64,000 bases of DNA from contig NC_135998.1 of assembly GCF_048128805.1 (NCBI RefSeq), forward strand, positions 27,638,492 to 27,702,491. The letters run 5' to 3'. Source of the stretch: Centroberyx gerrardi (Eukaryota; Chordata; Actinopteri; Beryciformes; Berycidae). Every line of letters begins with the position of its first letter. Positions within the stretch are counted from its first letter, which is position 1. Below the pieces are notes generated by a model that made no database searches, had not been told where the DNA came from, and saw only the letters and a list, made by a program, of their open reading frames with translations. Below are positions 23,601 to 38,600 of this stretch, piece by piece. Made by a program: the position numbers and the translations under genes.

Positions 23601-26600
23601 GGCATACTACATTGGCATGTTAATGCAATATGTGCAGGCATGTTAAACGCGTGCAACCCAGTCATCATGACGCTGGGTCGTATGGTCTCAGACTGAGACA
23701 GATAAGCCCCTTCCACACAAATGAAGAAAGCCATGAAGCCGGCTTATTGTTGGTTGTGAGTTCTGTGTGAAAGGGTCAGAGCAGCATTTTTCAAAACACC
23801 AAAATGCCTTCTGACCATCATGAAGCCGGTTCAGAGCGGCTTTCTGTGGTGTGTGAAAGCAGAACTTTAAAAAGCAGACTTTCTTACGCAATATGCGGTG
23901 TACCTTGTTATGATGTGTTACTACATCGCAAAGATAACCAGTCAGAAACTACGACACGCTGTCACCTATCACGCATCTTTCCTGTCCTACTAGCCAAGAG
24001 GCTAACATCTTGGACCAGTCCGTGCCTGTAGATCCCTGTAGCGTTGAAGTCTCCTTTTTTACGTGATAATCTTCTCCTGGCCTGCAGGACGGCAAGACTG
24101 CTCTGCATTAGGCTACTAGTAGCTGTACGCACCATCTTGAACAGCTGAACAGTGTAAACAAACTCTAGTGCGTGTCCTGCGTTGCAGCAACAAAAGCAGT
24201 TGTGATTTGTGTGTGAAAGGATAGGCTACAAGCCAGCAAATTATCTCCTTTGATAACAAGCATATTGTATTTATCATGTTATCTCGTTAATGCAATAAAA
24301 GTTAATATATTTAGCGTTGCCGCAGTTAGCTGATGTAGGCATAGGATACTTTTTGATGTGCCTCCTAATGACAAATGCCGGTATAGTCGGTATGTAGAAA
24401 TTAAATCTGTGTAAGCTCGTACATCAAACCTTTTTACTATTGTGATTATTAAGGAATTCGTTTTTATGTTGAAAACACTTAAGATCACACAGTTCATGGG
24501 CTGCCCACAGAGTCTCCAAGAAGCATGCACATGTGTGCGCATGCATATGCCTGCCTCTATTGTAGAGAGAGAGCCTTTCCCATCCTGTGTGTGACTGATC
24601 CTCAGAGCGGTCATGTTTTCCCTTCCTGCTCTTGTGATGAAGAGCCCTTGTTTGCCATTGGAGAAATAACTGAATGTATAAATAGATAGTAGTGAACACA
24701 GAAGTTGAAGTGGAAGTTGATGTAGAAATAGCCTGTTGTTGTCAAGTGTATTCTTAGCCATGCTTCCCTTTTTACCATGGACATTTTTGTCCCACCAAAT
24801 GCATGTACCGACTATACCAAATTGATATACACCTCAAATTTTATTGGACGGTTCATATACAAAACACTGGCTGTGAATATGTGAAATGAATTGTTTGGAA
24901 GATTGGCATTTTCCCATGGCATTTCCATCCACTCACAGGAATAGACTGAATTTACCAGTCGTCTTTAAAACTTCATAACTTTTTCATTATGCAGTGGATT
25001 CATATTTAAGGCATACAACACAAAAATGGTCCGCAGAAAGTGGCGGTTCAGAAACATGATGAAAAAGAAAGACACAGCTTCCTAGCATAGGGGCTGTGCC
25101 CTGTAGTTGGATGAATAACTGTTTGAAAACACTCATTAAAAATTCAAACATTCATTTATAGCATTGTTGTGTGTCTTCACTAACATAAATAGCAAATGGG
25201 TACACTCTACACATTCTTACAATTTAGAATGATGCTTTTTACTTAATACATGGGTTTTAAAATGAGGTGTCTATTCTTTCTATTTCTGTGGTTTGCTTGT
25301 CTGCTTTGATGATAAAAGGAGTGCTTCAGAGAGGCATCCATTATAGCTAGAGAGACTGCAGCGTAGAGATGGAGAGGAGGAGGGAAGCAGGAGAGAGACG
25401 GGAGGGGGGAAGATGGATGGAGAGGGCAAGGGAGAGGGAGGAGGAGAGTTATAGCAGGACACTGGCATTTGTCCTTGACTGTGTGTGGTACATGACCCAC
25501 CTAACGCAGTGGACATGTGATGCTCACACAGTCTGCCTAGGTCGGGGAGAGTAAGAGGAAAGTGTTCGTCTACTTTTTTTTTGGCTGGTGGATGCTGGAG
25601 CAGCGTGATGCGATCCTTCCCTCCTTCCTGTCACCCCTCTCCTTCCTTCTCTCCCTCCCTCCCTCCTTGCTCTCCATCTCTCATATCAGTATGGTGAGCT
25701 GCCTTTGAGGCTCACCGCACACACCCCTGCCCAGAGCTAACAGGCTATTAGGGCTAACAACAGAGCTAAACTCAATGAAATGAACAGAGAGCCGCTTCAG
25801 AAAGGCTGTGATGGGACTGTCTAGAGTAAAGCTAAGGAATAGAGTCAGCATGATGAAGTGGACTGGTTGAGTTTTGGCAGAGTGGATGATGAGTATGAGG
25901 TAAGATTCGTCTGACTTCTAAATGACTAGCATCAACATTGTGTACTGATATGTCTTGTTTGTTTTTGTGTTGCCTATGTGAGTGTGTTTGTAGGCTAGGC
26001 AAATACTGAAAATGTTTATCAAGAGACCTATTTATGTATTTCAGTGCCAGACATAAAAATGAGGTCACTTCTTGATTCATTGCTTATACCTGAAGTAGTT
26101 TGCTACAAGCTCTGGACGTTTCTTTTTTTGTGCCTTGTCATCCCCACCTTGCAGATCAAGGTGAAACAACTCTCCCCTTGTAGTGATATTGATTCATAAG
26201 GGACTGTGTGGTTTTGCATTAACAGGGATCTGATTACTTGTAACGTTCTTTTGCATTTTGCTGCTGTTTGATGTGGCTGTGTTCCTGTGTTTTGTATTTG
26301 TAAGCTGTACGCTAGTTGTTGTCAGTATAACCAGGTCGATAAAGATCTATGATGCTTAATCAATATAATGTAGGCGAGTGCCACATCAGCACTTCTGGGA
26401 GTACAGGCGGAAGGCATTGAGTGACCCACTCAATCATAGCCAGCTTTCCTGGAAGCCACAACTCATGTCTGTCCTACTTGCAATATCCCATCTAACTTCA
26501 TTCATCTGCACTATCCAATATACTGTAGATAAAGCTGTGAGTTGTCCAATGTTCTGTTTCATTTTGTTACTGCTCCCTTATGACTGTTTATAGTCTCTAG

Positions 26601-29600
26601 GCTACTTCTGCCAGGGGAATGGTATGGTTGAAATTTATTTAAGGGAAGCTCCAGAAATTTCAGAAGCCTATCTCATTGATCTCAAATCAAGCCTCTTCTA
26701 AGGCCATACAAAATTATTCCATGCTAGGGTTTTAACACTAGAATGAACAAATTAACAAGATAAAATTACAAAAGGTTGTTAACGGTTGACACAAATGAAA
26801 AGCTCTACCTGGATCCACAGAGACCAGACCCTTGTGGCTCCTCTATGGGGAGTCTCTATGAATGACAGGAATGAATAAGTTCCTAGTCTTATCGGACATC
26901 ATAAATCAGTCAACCCATATCATATAGACAGAGCAGCAAAGTGGAATTATATCAAGTCAGGGGTGGGCAGCCTTTGTGGGATTGAGATCTCCTTTTTCTT
27001 TGACTAGGCTGGAGATCTTTCGCTGACAGTCAAGCGCAGTCAGTGAAAAGCACAGTGGAGAGTAAGGTGAGGTACATAATCATGCAAGGTATTGGCTGTA
27101 CGCCAGTCAAAACAAGCACAGGCTGATATGATAACCTTTCTACAATGCTAATTGAGGAGTGGTCAACAATGTGAATACAGTGTATAAAAATACACACTAT
27201 CAACCATCAGTGAAATGCAACCAATACAATGCAGTATTGAACAGCCTATTCACTTTCTTGCAAGGTTACTTGTATCTTGCTTGAGTCAATGGTGCAAAGT
27301 GTAATGAGCAACACAACCCAAATTGTCCTTGTTAATGCAGTCTGTAGTAGCCACTAGCCTGACCTTCATTTTAGCACCGCATTAGGAAAGGAAGCACTAA
27401 GCAAGGTACCTACCTAATGGGATGACTACTCCAATTCAAGTTGCAGCCAAAGCCACGTTGTTAGCCGACAACACTAGTCTAGAGTCTCCCAAACTCCCCA
27501 GTGTAATCACTTTACCTTGACAGCTACTTTGACTGTCAGCCTCCACAGTAAGTACGAGGAGGAGGGCAGGAGGGAGACTGTTTCAACTTTGAGTGACCTT
27601 CACTGAAGTGTGCCCGCTGTCTACCTCATCTTGTTGCAGGTTCTCAGTAGTAAGAAAGAAAGAAATCACAATAAAGAACTGCATACTGCCACTGAGTCAC
27701 CTCCACCCTGCGACCCTCTCATTTGTTAAACTAACAAATTTAATAAAATGACATAAAATCAGCGCTGCTGTCTACACCGGCTCCAGGCAGCATTTCAGCA
27801 TTTCTTTTTACGCCTCAAGTCTATTCTTTTCTACCTACGCACATAAACGTGCCATTTATACACCATTTTAACCACCAGAGTTCCCGGACATTAAACATGG
27901 GACATTCATTGCACTTCTGTATTTCTGTGGTTCAATATATGGCGATATAAACATGGATATCGACAACGACTGGTCAGAAAGCTTTGAACAGACTTCTTTC
28001 AGACAAACCAAGGAACCCCATATATGGATCCCGATTTTACCCTAAAGATGATAATACCTTTCAAGTGTAGTACACAAGTAGTACACAAGTACAGAGGACT
28101 AGCCTAATCATTTTTGGTAAACTTATGAATGACAAAGGAATGATGACATTTGAAGAACTTCAGAAAAAGTATAATTTACTACGGATATCTGATATCTCTA
28201 AGTTAGAAGTTATTTATCCAAAAATGAATTGATCTCAGAGACTATTATAAAGTTTCTATGTAGAAATTACGACAGTGCTCATGTAAAAAGTACCATTTAT
28301 ACAGTTCTAAAGCACAAGAGTAATAAAGTAAGTAATAAAAAAGAGGAGGTTAAAGCACGGGAAAGATGAGAGGTAGAGCTTAATAGGAATATACCAGATG
28401 AGTTATGGGACGATATAAGCTTGGGGGTTCATAAAACTACAGCTTCTCTCTTTTGGAGAGAGTATGCTTGGAACATACAGATGCGCTATTTTCTGACGCA
28501 GGTTCAACAAGTTAGATTTGGCTTATCTGTGTCTTCCAAGTGTTGGTGGGAGAGTGTGGCGAAAATCAAGCGGACTTTAGTCTCATCCTCTGGTCATGCC
28601 CTATAGTTATATTGGAAGGGTATTCAGAAAGAAATGGCACTCATGATTAAAATCTCTTTGCATATGAAATCAGACTTTATACTGCTGGGAATCATGCCAG
28701 CTGAGATAACCGATAAGAATGATGAATATCTATTGAGGATACTAAGGATAACGGCTTTGAAATTACTAACAAAGAATTGGTTACAAAAGTCTGGTCCTTG
28801 CTTAGCCAAGTGGAGAACGCTCATAAAACAAGTTAAATGTATGGACTCATTTTACAAAGTTTGTCTAATTATTATTGTTGTTTTTATCTGTACTTTTAAG
28901 TTTTTTTTATTACTACACATTCTAGTCTAATACTCACTTTCGAAAAAACATTTTAAAAACCCAAACTTTTTGTCATCACCGTAAGTCCGCAGAAGTAATG
29001 GGTTGTAATGTAACTATGTGTAATAGAATGACAATAAAAAGTATTAAAAAAAAACATGGCATGGACCTGCATGTTGCCGTGTTGACTGTGGGTCGGAGGA
29101 GAGACAAGACAGTAGACAGAGCTTATTATGTATATTTATACATATTTGACATTAAGCAAATCTTATCCATACTGGTTATGTCATATTATTTTATACTATA
29201 TAATACTACAAGGTATAAGAGGAAATGTGAGCGTGCATTAGTAAAACTGCATTCTAAGTATTCCATGCAGTAAATTCACGATGACTGATGAAATCTTTTT
29301 TCAAATACCTTATACTTTGCTGCTGTTTAGCATTTAACTGCTTAGTTCTTTTTGGTGTTTTGCTTACTCAAGAGCTTTTGGCGACGTGCCTGTAATATAT
29401 TGTTTAATCAAGTAATGGCTTCACCTCCATTTTCCCCCTATATAGACTGACATATTACAGAAATAAATACACAGACACTGATTTGGTTGTGTTGTTTTTA
29501 TTCCAGAGATGAAGTTTTACAGTATGGCGTTTTATTTCCTTTGCTCATTAGGTTATTAGATTGCTGTGGATGCCGACATTTGTTTGTCACATGCTGGAGA

Positions 29601-32600
29601 AAGTACATTTGTCTGTTCCATGGTTCCAAACCTTGCCTTCAAGTTCAATTAAGTATTCAATGACTTAAGTGTTGATTATACATAGATATATCAATATTTG
29701 ATAGGAAAAATGAAACTAGGCATAATTACCCATATCAATAATGTATTTTGAATTTCTGCTTGTGTATTTCATGCTTTTGAATGCACGTCTAAAATGCAAC
29801 TAAAAGGGAACCAGTGTGGACACAAATGGAGGCACTGTTGATGTGACGCCACTGGTGTAGACTACATGTCAGTGTGAATGATGAGTGAGAAAGGAGTTTT
29901 ACCAGAGGCTTTACTAGTTGTAAAATGTGTGCTAACTTCAGGCTGGAATATGCCCCAAATAATACAAATTATGATTGAATAGCTATAATTTCAAATAGAT
30001 TTGTCAGATTTGTGAGAGAATAGCTACAATTTTGTGTCATTTCTTAAGGTATTGCAGAGATATCATTTTTGCAAAATATGCACCCAGAATGATAGATCCT
30101 GATAGTGTTTGTACGGTGGCTGCCTTGACTTCTCCCTGTCAGAAGCTCCAGGCAGTGACAGCTCACATGGGGCAGCACTAGGGAACACTGTTTTTTAATT
30201 ATTTTTATGGCATTTGTATTAGACAGTTCATATTGGAGAGAGACAGAGAAGATTGGGGGGGGATCCAGGACTTTGCAGTTATGTGGTACACATTCTAGCT
30301 GAGTCCCATTGCCTCACCCCAGTTCTATTATGTATAGTTTATTTCCCATATCCACAAGCACAGAGAGATTCTGAAAACTTTTTGGAAACTTTTAGTGGGC
30401 CTATTGCAGCCAGTATAGATACTGTAAAGCATCCAATAATGGCCTGGACATTTATTTACCTCAACAAAAGAGAGCACCAGGCCTTCAGAGAGACAGGCTA
30501 TTATTTCTTTTGGCACGTCCACTGTACCTGCTCAAATTTATATGATTGCCTTTTTAGGCCTATCAATCAATCAATCAATCAATCAAAGTGCAGAATCACC
30601 ATGAAGCATGGTCCCAATACACTTTACAATTAAAAGAATACATAGGACAAAACATACTGCAAGCAAATAAAATAGTTAAAATAAAACAACCACATTGAAA
30701 ACATCAATGTTAAAAGGATGTTTGAATATAAAAATAAAACAACCACATTAAAAACATCAAAGTTAAAACGGTGTTTGAATATAAATAATACAAATTAAAG
30801 TAAAACAACCACATTAAAAACAACAACATTAAAAGGATGTTTGAAAAGGTGATGGACCCAACTAAGTTGTAATTCTAGGGTAGGCTGTAATGAAGCGAAT
30901 AAAGGTGGGTTTTCAGTCTTGATTTAAATATTTCAACTGAGCTTGCTTCTTTAACATGTAATGGAAGTCCATTCCACAGATAAGGGGCACGGTAGGCAAA
31001 TGCTCTGAAGCCAGCTGATTTTTTGTTAGCTGAGGGAATGACCAGGAGACCAGCATTGAGAGAGCGAAGAGGGCGTGCCGGTATATATGGTATAATTAGC
31101 TCAGATAAGTAAGGTGGTGCAAGTCCATGCAAAGCCTTATAAGTTAAAAGAAGAACATTAAAATCAGCTCTAGCTTGCACTGGTAACCAGTGAAGAGAGG
31201 CCAGAATGGGTGTTATATGATCACATTTTTTAGTCTTTGTCAAGATTCTAGCTGCAGCATTCTGAACAAGCTGAAGACTTCTAGTAGCACAGACCAGAGA
31301 GAAGAGCATTACAATAATCAAGTCTGGAAGATACAAATGCATGGATTACAGTTTCAGCATCACGCAATGATAGAATAGGTCGGATTTTAGCAATATTACG
31401 AAGATGAAAAAATGCTGTCTTGGTAATAGCCTTGATATGAGACTGGAATGTCAGACGAGAATCAAAAATCACTCCAAGGTTTTTGATGGTTGAGCTTTCA
31501 GAAATAATACAGCCATCAATGTTAACACTCAAATTCGCAAACAAATGCCCATATTTGGCTGGTCTAACAACTAATAACTCTGTTTTATCAGCATTTAACA
31601 GCAAAAAGTTCAAACCCATCCATTTTTTTATTTCTGATAGACATGCCTCTAAATTTAAGAGTTGGGAGAGGTCATTTGGCTTTACAGGTACATATAGCTG
31701 TGTATCATCAGCGTAGCAATGAACATTAACACCGTATTTGCAAATTATATTGGTTTAGGCAACTTATGTCAGATACTATTGCTACTGTTACTAATAATAA
31801 TAATAATGATAATAATGAATATCTGGCTAAAATCACGGCAAGCAGTTATCAAAAAATGGGATTTGTTATTGGTAACATACTAGTAGGCTACCAGGTCATA
31901 CTGGGAAATTCATATAACTGAACAAAATTTGTGTGCTTGCTTCAGTTTGAATGGTAAAAAGTTAAATTCATTAGAAAGAGTTTAAATGTGTTTAGAATTT
32001 GATTACTTGGAGCTTAAGCAATTTAATGAAATGGGATGAAAGCTGGCTTTTGTAAATACAGTGAAATGAAAGTCTGATCATGCTTTATGACTCCTACAGT
32101 TGCTAGGAAATTCTGAGTGGTTGTTAGGGTGTCACTAGTTGGTTGCTAGGTGATTACTGGTGGCTGCTAGGGTGCTACAAGGTGGTTGCTTGGTGATTAC
32201 TAGTGGTTGCGAGTGATTACTAGTTTCTGCTGGGTGTTACTAGGTGGTTGCTAGGTGATTACTAATGGTAACTTGATGGGGTGTTTTACTAAGTGATTAA
32301 CAGTGGTTTCTAGGTGATTACTTGTGGTTGCTAAGGTGGTACAAGGTGGTTGCCAGGTGATTGCTAGCAGGATTAGTAGTAGTAGTAGTATGTGTATGTA
32401 TGTGAGCACTGGGCCAGTGTTCCATGGCAGTTAACAACATCACCTGCTCTGAATATTCCACCATTAGTATGTAAAATAATGTGAAATAAAAGGTAAATAT
32501 CTCATAAAGTATAGACAGTTTCTAGCTGCCAACAGTAACATAACTTAGGCGAATGTTCCAACCCTTGTGAACTTCCGGTCTGTTGCCTAGATACGATGTA

Positions 32601-35600
32601 AACATTTAGAGCCAGATGGTTCTTAGCTAGCTAGCCAGATCTGTAGAGGAAGCGATGTAAAGAAAAGTGGGATCTTCTCTCTGACCCTTTTGACCACAAT
32701 ACAAGGCTTTCTAAGTTTGCCACCAACTGGAAGATCTGCCTGATGTTAACCGGGTGCATTTACTAGAATATCTGGCGGAGGCAGAGTGTGTTTACACTCA
32801 GGAAGCTTTCAAATTTACAGGAGCCTTGATGCTTTCAACTATTTTCTGTCAGGGAAGGTATCGAACCTTTGTTGTTGTTGCATAGCACTATAGCTATATT
32901 GTTAACGTTTTGTTAGAGCCATGATGTTATGGGTAATTTAATGAATTAAGATGCATTTATTTCTCTTTGTGTTATTTATGCATTTTGTGGTGTACATACT
33001 GTACTTGCATTTACACTTACCTTACTCTTATACTAATGTTGATATTGGATGCCAAGCTCCCCCTAATCTGCAATATATATCTATATCTATCTATAATCTT
33101 CATAATATAATATATATCATATAATATGAATGGCAATTAAGTGAAGCATCAGCAATTGATGACGGGGCGAAAATCAGCAGAAGGGGTGTGTGGAGCTTAC
33201 ATAGCTATATTTAATATTTAGGCAGCCATATGTTGTGAACTTAACTGTAAATTCTGCGTATAATGATCTGGTTTTGTAACTTTACCTGTGATAAAGTGAA
33301 TGCTGTAAATGCGGTTTCTGAGATCCCATCCCTCCCACCCCAGTGCATTGATCCATACATGAGCCTTTCGTCGTCCTTATATAAACATTCTTACTTTTGA
33401 GAATGCGTTTGTCCCAGTCCTTAGAGAACACCCAACCGCACAACAACATGAGCCATAGGATTCTCTTTTTATCCATGATCCAATTTCAAGTTGTTTTCAA
33501 CTTGAAAAAAGCGTGCCACTTCTTAGTGTAAACAGCTGACCGGAGGTGTACAAGGGTTTTCACTTGTCTCCTAGCAAAGTGTTTGGATAAAACTGTCTAT
33601 TAGTAGTATGAAAAAATAGCATAAATAAGCTTAATTTGCTGAACATTTCAGACGAGACCAGTCAAGTGCCAAAAAAGTGCACAGAAGATATAAAGGAGAG
33701 ATAGATAATAGCATAAGTAAGATCATATACTAATAATGGAATAATAATGCAAAACCATTACTTATATTATAGTAATTCTAATGATATTTTAGGCTATAAA
33801 TATTGTATGAATTTAGAGTCCTTTCTGGTAATTCTACTATATATATTTTTTAACCCAGCTTTTATTGGAGATCGGCCTTTATTTGGCACACACACAACAC
33901 TCCCCGTCTATTGGCGTAGATCTGGCCACTATCTGAGACATACATGAGGTCTTTATTGGAGGTTTTACAGCATTAATAGAGAAACCGATGACAAAAAGGA
34001 AACTGAAATTTCCATAGTTTTTTCTGGCTAAAAACAAAAAACTAAAAATGAATTAATTGAAGAAAACTAACATTTTAGTGTAACAGTAGACTAAAATAAG
34101 ATTTTAAATTGGTACCAAAATTATCACTGCCTCTATGACTGCCTCTATGACGTCTTTCTCCCCTTTAGCCCAGGCCCTAGAGCGGATGATGAGTCCTACG
34201 GGTCCCAGCCCAAACCCCAACGTCCCATCTGAGTACTGCAGCACCATCCCCCCTTTGCAGCAGGCCCGTGCCGCAGGCACTCTTAACTCTCCTCCACCTA
34301 CCGTCATGGTGCCTGTGTCCGTTCTCAAACACCCAAGCAACGACAGTATGACTACTCTCATATACACAGTCTGTAGTTTGCTGAAATGAGACTCATATTA
34401 GATTTTAATGTTAGTGCTCACTTAAGGTTTCGCTGAGCTCCGGCCTTCAAAAGACTTTCTCTTTCCCTGTGTTTCAGGTTGTCCTCGTGAACAGAAGCGC
34501 GTGTGGTTTGCTGATGGCATCTTACCCAATGGAGAGGTGGCAGACACAACCAAGCTGTCGGTGACGAGCCGCAGGAGCCCCCAGGAGTCCAGTGGCATGA
34601 CCCCAGACACAGTAAGTCAAAGCCATGAGTTGCTATCATAGTTTATCTTGGGCCAGTTTGTTGGATGTTACCTAATATTTTTGTTATTTCTTTTAATTGG
34701 ATATATCTGTATTTATCTATCTAAACCCTCCTCTCTCTAAACTGTTAGCCATTAAAGTATGATAGGACTGGTACCAATCGACCCTCTCTTTCCAGTGTGG
34801 CCCAGCAGGCCCGGAGCTTGGCGTAGGAGGCTCATCTGCCCCGGAGGCCTCTGGGGCTGTAGAGGTGGTTCGACCCCCAGTGTCTGGACCCTGGGACTAC
34901 GCCTTGCTGTGCGGAATCGGCTCTTCGGTGCAGAGGATCCCCAGTCTGCTGCCAGAGAACGAGGAGGAGCTCCCCCCACTGCTCATCACCACCGGAGAGG
35001 ATGAAGCAGGAGGTATGTGTGTTCATTCCAATGTATTTACATCATTACAATGTGTTAATTTCTCAGACCATTGCCTCAGATTGTGTGGATGAAACCCAGC
35101 ATGTGCTCTGCTGTATTTCTTTCAGATGTATTAGTCGAGGAAGGGCCCGCCCCCTGCCAGATTCTGCTCCTATTAGAGGAGGGGGGACCCCGGCCTTTGA
35201 CCTTCGTTCTGAATGCCAACTTGCTAGTCAACGTCAAACTGGTTACATGTGAGTGGAACACGGTCTCAAACCCTCTCTGGGACTTCTTTGATTGTTTTCA
35301 CATACATTTATATTGAATGAAGAGGATAATCGTGGATATCTCGACATGCCCTCCCACAGACCTAGTCCCTAGTGTTTACTAACTCTGTGTATTTCCTCTG
35401 TCAGACTGCAGTCGGCGGTGCTGGGTGTTTGGCTCCAATGGGCTGCAGGCTCTGGGCCAGAGAGAGCTGGTGTTTTTGTTGGAGTGTCTGCCAGAGGAGA
35501 AAACGCTGCCAAAAGACCTCTTCACACTCTATCTCAACATCTACCAAGATGCCCAAAAAGGTAGACATACACTTGCACTAATTTTCTCACTCATTGTCTT

Positions 35601-38600
35601 TCTTGGCCTTTAGTGACAGAAATAAAGTTTTTGTACCTTTATGTTTTCCATAGTCTGCAAGAGTCGATAAAGAATCATTACCCTCTGTGCTATAGGGAAG
35701 TTTGTGGAGGACTTGGGTAACGTGACGTTCACCAGCAGCTTCCTGGGCAGCAAGGAACACGGCGGGATGCTCTTCTTCTCTCCCACCTGTCAGCCCCTGG
35801 ACGGCCTCACTCTCCCCCCCCAGCCTTTCCTCTTCGGCCTGCTCATCCAGAGACTGGAGGTGCCCTGGGCCAAGGTCTTTCCCCTCAGGCTGCTGCTACG
35901 GCTGGGAGCTGAACACAGCGGTGTGTGGCTTCCTGTAGATTATTCTTGTCCTATAATTTGTTTTTGCTCATTGTCCACATTGGTTCACAACAATGCATCA
36001 GGCACTTCACACTGTCAAACTTAGATTTAACAGTCTTCGTCACCCATTTGTGTCGCTCCAGATACGAGTCTCAACAGTATCCAAAACTCTTTGCAGAGAA
36101 ATGTTATCCCTGAATGGCATAATCCGTCAATGCAAAAATGAACAATTGATTGCTCTATTGTGTTAGTATCAGCATGTTTTTATTTCTGTTTCCAGCTCTG
36201 CACTGTTATTTCCTATAGTTGAGACTAGTACAACAGTAATGTTTGATAAATGTATTCTATGCTTTTTTACAATGATGGATTAGGCCTTTCAAGCAAGCAG
36301 TGTGGCTCTGTAAATGTTTTGATGTTAAGAGAGACTGGAGTCTGGTAACACTGATGTGAGACGTAAACTGTTAGTTCAGGTTAGGGTTTGTTTTTTCTAC
36401 TGGGGAAGACTGATGTTGATGATGTGCCAAATGATACATTTTAAGGGTGTGTAAGGATGTTAAACTAAATATTTTGTGTTTTCTACAGTGTATCCCACTA
36501 CACTGACTAGTATTCGCTTCCGGGACTCTGTGTATCGAGAGACGGGACACACCATTATGAATTTATTGGCTGTAAGTACTAGAACACAAGCAGATGCCTG
36601 TGTATTTTGTATTAGGCTCACCTAATAGAGCCCAAGGTTTTGCAGTGAAACTCATATCTGTTTACTTGGGTCAAGGGGATTGTAACATTTTAGTGTGAGT
36701 GACGTTAGCTCTTTAATACCCTCTGGTGGCTGTGTAATAACTGCACCAAATATAGCACCTCTCTCTGCTCCGGTGCTAAAGCGGTGAGAGCTCACTGATC
36801 CTCACATTGGCAATCACTCAGTCGTGCTGTGCTGAATTGAGCTCAGGGTCTGTGCAGGTCAGAGATTATACACAGAAAGATCAAGGCTCAGCTGCCCTGC
36901 CTCAGGTAGACTGCAGCAGTTTGGGCCATCAGGCATTCTGTGTAGGTAAACAAACTGTCATATTTTTCTGTCACTTCTGGGCTTCAAGGTAAATGTTTTT
37001 TTGAAAGTCCTGCACAAAAACCCTAATTAAAATATAGCTGCCAGAGGCCGTTCCGGGGTTCAAGCCCTAATGACAATTAAGCTCAATACAAGCTACATGC
37101 TATAGGCCACGCCCACATCACCAACCAAAACCAAATCAGTATGGTGGGCTATGGGTGGTCCAGGAGGCAAATTTGTAACGCAAGGATTGCTGGATCTGCC
37201 TACCAAGTTTGGTGTCAGTCAGACTTATTTTGTGTAAGATATGGCCTTTTAAAATTTGAAATGTCACTACAGTGCCTCCTTGTGGTCAAATTGCATGAAA
37301 TTTGATGCACCTTTTTGAAATGCCTTTTCAGACAAGGCTGCCAAATTTGATACTGATTTTGCAACTGAACTTAGATCTGCAAGCTGTTATATTTTATTAC
37401 ATAAGTCTTATGGGCTAGACCACACCCACATCCGCCAATCATGACCAAACTTCACATTTTGACCAGCACATGGTTCAAATTTCATGCGATTTCAATAACT
37501 GGATTAAGAGAGACATTTTTGTGACATTTGTTGCATCTCCTATGCGTTGTTTTCAGAATCCCATTGGGTCTTTCTTGTTGGCCTCTCTTGAATGTGTATA
37601 CCCGGTTTTATGTTGATTGGTTCTCAGAAACGTTTAGTGCTAGCTCGCCATCTAGCTATTGAGTTGGTGGCTGATTGGACAAAGTCACTCATTCAAGTTA
37701 CAGGACTGCCATTAAAACCAAAATAATGATACAGCAATCCATTTTGAGCGAGGAAGACTGAGGGGGCATGAAGGCTGAACAATTAACCTTAATTTTTCCA
37801 TATATCGGGAATGCGTAAGAGTCGCACAATAATCTAAAGACCTATGTCTTTTGTAATTTACTTAATTTAGTGAACAAATACTTCAGCGGACAGATCAAAC
37901 TTCTCTGATGAAAACAAGTAAAAACACATTGACACCAACACAATCCTCGACTTTTTATGCCCCATTTTAGAGCGGGAGACGTATGTGGTGGCCTTACACC
38001 ACATACCTTAAACTCAACTTTTTAATGTGCCTCTCACGCTCTGCAGGAGGTAAAAATGAAGTGTAGCTACTTGTGTTTCCACAGCAAGACATATTTTCGA
38101 TTATGGCTCAATCTACTAATACTTTATGGAGTGGAAAGTTCTTGTGTAGCTACCTACCTAGCCAAGCATAATGGTGGGAGTGGCTTGTTTATCACCCAGA
38201 AGGGGGCGTGGCTTAGATGCCGGTTGAATGTATTACAGCCAGACTATATTACTTGACGAATACTTGCCTCTAAAGCATGTGTTCCATCAATCACAATAGC
38301 AGATACACATTGTTGGCCTTTGTAGCGCCCCCTAAAGGCCAATTTAAAAATGCTTATGCAGACATGGTTCAGTACCTCTAAACCAGGGGTGTCAAACTTC
38401 CCTGACAGTTAATGAGCCAGGTGCGTAAACTGTTTCACCACAGGACCTGAGGAACTACCAGTACAGTCTACCAGTTGTGGAGGGGCTGAGGATCCACATG
38501 GAGATGGGCCACAGCTACATCGACATCCCCAAGAGTAGGGTCAATGAGGTAAGACATACTTGGAGCAAAAGAACAGGTACAGCTGCAAACAAACTGTAAC

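Larger units (their letters stand above)
23053..34168 (+). other. zfyve16: zfyve16 intron 4 (11 kb, repeat-rich)
   Basis: The largest intron. It holds a possible DNA transposon (23.5-24.4 kb), a purine/pyrimidine-rich stretch at 25.36-25.69 kb, a hAT-like terminus (26.96 kb), an L1-like relic (28.1-29.05 kb), an L2-like LINE on the opposite strand (30.56-31.75 kb), a GGTTGCTAGGTG minisatellite (32.1-32.4 kb) and an exon-like remnant (32.64-32.86 kb). The remainder is AT-rich with nothing assignable. Confidence 0.5.

Noticed and set aside
32098-32368. CRISPR-like array
   Set aside because: The units are contiguous and degenerate with no unique spacers, and this is eukaryotic DNA. It is a minisatellite.
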